Shown one piece after another: positions 39,031 through 41,549 of a stretch of DNA of 41,549 nucleotides (positions are counted from its first letter, which is position 1; each line of letters opens with the position of its first letter). The stretch lies in the NCBI GenBank assembly GCA_964366335.1, contig CAYITQ010000002.1:1-41549 (forward strand), given 5' to 3'. Position numbers and translations under genes: made by a program. This stretch comes from JACRNA01 sp964366335. Its GTDB lineage: Bacteria; Patescibacteriota; Microgenomatia; CAZETR01; Amesbacteraceae. Below the pieces are notes generated by a model. The model had not been told where the DNA came from and made no database searches. It saw nothing but the letters and a program-made list of their open reading frames with translations.

Positions 39031-39756
39031 CTACAGGCTTTCCTTTTTTGCAAGTATGAATATACTGGGGCCAAAATAGAGCTTTCCCAAAAGCTGTTGA
39101 AGTATCTTTTCAAGCCTCAATGATTTTATGGCTAAACCCCGGAAATTTGAGACAGACAATATTTTTTGAATAGAAAAACCGTTTCTGATGAGAGTCTTTT
39201 GAAAAGTTATGGGATGATGATTAACAAAAGGGATACTCCCCTGCCTGATATTTGCCATCCGTCTCCGGTCTAAGGGAACCGGAAGAATAGGCTTTCCGGT
39301 AAGCCAGCTAATGATTCTGGATTTAAGATTTAGAGAACTGGCAAATTCAATAATAGCTACTCCGTCGGGCTTTAAAATCCGGTGGACTTCGGCAAGTGTA
39401 GAATTAAGGTCCGGAAGATGATGCATGACCCGGACCAATACAGCCAGGTCAACCGATGAATCTTCAAGCTTGGTTTTGTCAGACAAACCCGCCAAAACTT
39501 TAATCTTTGTGTCCTTCAACAGTTTTTTGGCCAGGGCCCGTTGTTTGGCAGATGGTTCTACTAAAACCGTTTTGCGGCAATATTTAGAAATCAATTGAGA
39601 TAACCGGCCAAATCCCCCGCCAATATCCACAGCATTATTAAAGTGCTGGCTGTCTAAAAGATTTTGTATTGCCAGGATTTCACATTGATGTTCGTAGTCA
39701 CGGTTTTTCCAATAATCCTGATATGAAAAATCAGGATCATCATAAAAATGTCCCAT
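39031..39756 (-). CDS. SAM-dependent methyltransferase (class I)
   Basis: 241 aa. SAM-binding AVDIGGGFGRLSQLI (about 42-56), LVEPS acidic loop, and VLVRVMHHLPD with LAEVHRILKPDGVAIIEFA, the UbiE/Methyltransf_11 pattern. The C-terminal part is basic (LTGKPILPVPLDRRRMA). Substrate not readable. Starts 2 nt after the transglycosylase-like gene. Confidence 0.85.
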   Translation of the reverse strand: MGHFYDDPDFSYQDYWKNRDYEHQCEILAIQNLLDSQHFNNAVDIGGGFGRLSQLISKYCRKTVLVEPSAKQRALAKKLLKDTKIKVLAGLSDKTKLEDSSVDLAVLVRVMHHLPDLNSTLAEVHRILKPDGVAIIEFASSLNLKSRIISWLTGKPILPVPLDRRRMANIRQGSIPFVNHHPITFQKTLIRNGFSIQKILSVSNFRGLAIKSLRLEKILQQLLGKLYFGPSIFILAKKESL

Positions 39757-39758
39757 AT

Positions 39759-40328
39759 TTATTGAATATCATCCAAAAATTGATTGACACCGCGGGCCCA
39801 AGATCCTTGGGAGGGCGGAGTATATTTAGCCATAATTTCTTCGGGAGTATTAAGGCCTTTATCCAGATAATTACGTTTGAGTCCCCTAGCCACGGTGTCC
39901 AAGCCGTCCGGATATGAATTAAATCTGGTCACCAGATCACCGTATATTCCATACCCCCAACAATTAAATGAATCTTTGGGAATTCTTTTACATAAGTTTG
40001 ATTCCTGTTGAGCAATGGCAACCAAAAGGCGCCAATCAAGGCCATATTTATCGGAAATAGTGACAACTTCTTCGGCATGGGGTAATAGGGGTGAGTTATA
40101 GCGTTTGAGATAATTTGTGACAATCAGACCCCGGCCATCTGCAATATCGAATTTGAAATCCCAAGACGGAAAATCAATAATTTTGGGAGAGAGGATTTGG
40201 GTAGTGGCAGACAAAACTTTTACCGGTTCAGCTACCGGAACCGGAATAGACCACAACAGCATGAAAGTAGCCAACATTGTCAAAGGCGTGGCAATTACAA
40301 ATCCGACTATCCACCATAATTTTTGCAT
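39759..40328 (-). CDS. Membrane-anchored lytic-transglycosylase/lysozyme-like protein
   Basis: 189 aa. N-terminal membrane helix (about 7-28), then after a linker a lysozyme-fold segment GLDWRLLVAIAQQESNLCKRIP with the likely catalytic Glu in Q-E-S-N, and FNCWGYGIYGD; two Cys in this region could form a disulfide. Acts on peptidoglycan outside the membrane if active. TAGAAT six bases before the ATG, with AGGAG inside that gap. Confidence 0.75.
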   Translation of the reverse strand: MQKLWWIVGFVIATPLTMLATFMLLWSIPVPVAEPVKVLSATTQILSPKIIDFPSWDFKFDIADGRGLIVTNYLKRYNSPLLPHAEEVVTISDKYGLDWRLLVAIAQQESNLCKRIPKDSFNCWGYGIYGDLVTRFNSYPDGLDTVARGLKRNYLDKGLNTPEEIMAKYTPPSQGSWARGVNQFLDDIQ

Positions 40329-40897
40329 ACTCCTATTCTACCAAATTTTCGACATTTATTTCTTGTGAGCCATTGTACCAAATTGCTCGAACCTATTTTA
40401 CCAGTAATTTTTAGAAATTACTTTGCCGTGACAGAAAAAGGGGTCAAAGGGGAAAATGAATGTCACGGCAACTTTGCTTGACTGCGGGCTCAGCCCCGCT
40501 CCGCGGGGCTTCGCCAAACTGCCTGCCGTCTCCGTCTGCTCGTCCCTCGACTTCGCTCGGGACTCGCACTTCATCGGCTCACCCCGCTCCGCGGGGTTCG
40601 CTTACCCACTGAAATTTTCGCTATTTGGAAAAGGGGAATTATTTATAGTTTTGCGTGTACCAGCCAGTACACGCAAAATAAAAAAATACTTTTTTGTGGT
40701 GGCGACCCCAGACCGTTGCTATCTTCTCAATCAGCTCTAAGCTACTTTCAAACTTTATATTTTATTTACACCTTCATACTAGATTGGTTGTCCGTCAGAT
40801 ACCAGACGGTACCTGACGGAGTCGTCACCAAAGAAGAAAAGTCCGGGGATGGCCAAAATGGGCGAAATTGGCCATCCTTCTGTTGTATACTAGAATC
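40329..40897. repeat. Gene-free region with several perfect palindromes
   Basis: No convincing gene. Palindromes: AGCCCCGC-TCC-GCGGGGCT (40492-40510), GTCCC/GGGAC around CTTCG (40542-40563), ACCCCGC-TCC-GCGGGGT (40581-40597), CCGTCAG ... CTGACGG with inner TACC/GGTA (40792-40819), and a 10-bp GGATGGCCAA/TTGGCCATCC (40847-40877). The first three form a GC-rich island inside AT-rich DNA and look like REP-type elements. Confidence 0.7.
40886..40891 (+). promoter_or_regulatory. -10 box of the M23 peptidase gene
   Basis: TATACT, six bases before the ATG at 40898; the -35 is weak. Just downstream of a perfect 10-bp inverted repeat. Confidence 0.5.
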
Positions 40898-41549
40898 ATG
40901 GCCGGTATTTCTTTGAGACTTCCTTTCAACGGTGATTATCCTGTGAGTTTTGCTTTTGGAGCAACTTCCGAGAATGAAGATATCAAAAAGAAATTTATTG
41001 AGTGGGGAATTGTCGGACATAACGGAGTTGACTATGGTTTACCGGAAGGAACGGAAGTGGTCGCAAGTTCGGACGGAAAAGTTATCCAGTCTGGAGACAA
41101 TGGAGACTTTGGAATTTCTGTAACTATTCAGCATGAGTGGGGACAAAGTTTATGTGCCCACCTCAAAGAGACAAAAGTCTCCCAAGATCAGGAGGTAAAA
41201 GCAGGTGACGTTATCGGTTTATCAGGCCAAACCGGTTCAGCCTTTGGTGAGCATTTGCATTTTGCCATCAAACCAAACGATTTGGATGTAAACAATGGCT
41301 ATCTTGGTTTTATCGATCCATCACCATATTTTGGAAAACCCACAATTCAACCAATTGAAGTACCCCAATCACCTTTACCCGCCGAAGTCCCGATGGACAT
41401 CGGGACGAAGGAGGGCCAATCTCCCATATCTCCCGAACCTCCCCAACAACTCCAACCAATAATTATCGAGAAAGAAGTCATCCGTGAAGTTCCTGTTGAA
41501 AAAATTGTCGAAAAAGAGGTTATTAAAGAAGTGATTAAGGAGGTTCAGG
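40898..41549 (+). CDS. M23-family (LytM) metallopeptidase, cut by the window edge
   Basis: Peptidoglycan endopeptidase domain directly at the N-terminus, without a visible signal peptide. Zinc ligands: VGHNGVDYGLPEGT (H-x-x-x-D) and GEHLHFAIKP (H-x-H), with SGQTGSAFG between. After about residue 150 comes a Pro-rich linker and then EKEVIREVPVEKIVEKEV-type heptads, open to the edge (217 codons seen). The lack of a signal suggests a cytoplasmic, phage-like or holin-exported form, or a novel export route. Confidence 0.85.
   Translation, partial: MAGISLRLPFNGDYPVSFAFGATSENEDIKKKFIEWGIVGHNGVDYGLPEGTEVVASSDGKVIQSGDNGDFGISVTIQHEWGQSLCAHLKETKVSQDQEVKAGDVIGLSGQTGSAFGEHLHFAIKPNDLDVNNGYLGFIDPSPYFGKPTIQPIEVPQSPLPAEVPMDIGTKEGQSPISPEPPQQLQPIIIEKEVIREVPVEKIVEKEVIKEVIKEVQ

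Noticed and set aside
40456..40740. Open frame of 94 codons on the plus strand
   Set aside because: It runs through the palindrome island, its codons follow the hairpins (A-P-R-G-F-A-K-L-P type output), and no promoter or ribosome site fits. Treated as non-coding.

Overview
The window looks like chromosome of an uncultivated, streamlined bacterium, most likely a Patescibacteria/CPR member (my guess is the Microgenomates side). Grounds: AT-rich DNA; very tight packing with many 4-50 nt overlaps; both tRNAs lack an encoded CCA; trimmed housekeeping proteins (ThrRS without TGS domain, PheT of 594 aa without the N-terminal EMAP-like domain, aspartokinase without ACT domains, trigger factor without its PPIase domain); and a DUF5660-like protein. 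Taxonomy is inferred from these traits, not from a marker-gene tree.

Layout. 1-190: promoter, short leader ORF and attenuator-like hairpins reading leftward into a gene cut by the edge. 189-5645: RsmA-family methylase, folE, two glycosyltransferases, an APH-fold kinase and a branched-polyamine synthase homologue (bpsA). 5726-8683: a serine module (SerK-like, SerB-like, serS) between two 54-bp direct repeats. 8673-11051: small membrane protein and pilMNO. 11035-12864: rpmF-nusB-rnc-rpsP-khpA on the minus strand. 12955-16936: a four-gene cassette (NadE-like, nitrilase, LysA-fold decarboxylase, ATP-grasp). 16900-21828: recG, a DUF559 gene inside inverted repeats, a 33-aa membrane protein, a class A PBP. 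21784-27882: infC-rpmI-rplT, a Phe-rich leader peptide with attenuator, an M24 peptidase, an unknown gene, pheS-pheT. 27904-33865: thrS-lysC-asd-thrC plus a DUF5678/retropepsin pair that appears frameshifted. 33837-40328: nfo, tRNA-Val, a wHTH-PRTase regulator under a palindromic operator, DUF5660-like gene, trigger factor, cyclophilin, envelope proteins, tRNA-Leu, a methyltransferase and a lytic-transglycosylase-like protein. 40329-40897: gene-free palindrome region. 40898-end: M23 peptidase cut by the edge.

Regulation is the most striking content. (a) The 3' end of thrS encodes T-N-T-T-T-T-T-A-stop, and the stop codon is followed at once by mutually exclusive antiterminator and terminator hairpins that end at the start codon of lysC. 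The ThrRS C-terminus therefore appears to serve as the leader peptide for the threonine-pathway operon. (b) A free Phe leader peptide (MKYTINSMFAFFFAPRAG) with the same hairpin logic follows rplT. (c) A third, less clear example lies at the left edge. (d) Most transcription units have a good -10 box ending only 6-10 bp before the start codon, so leaderless mRNAs look like the rule; this also decides several gene starts.
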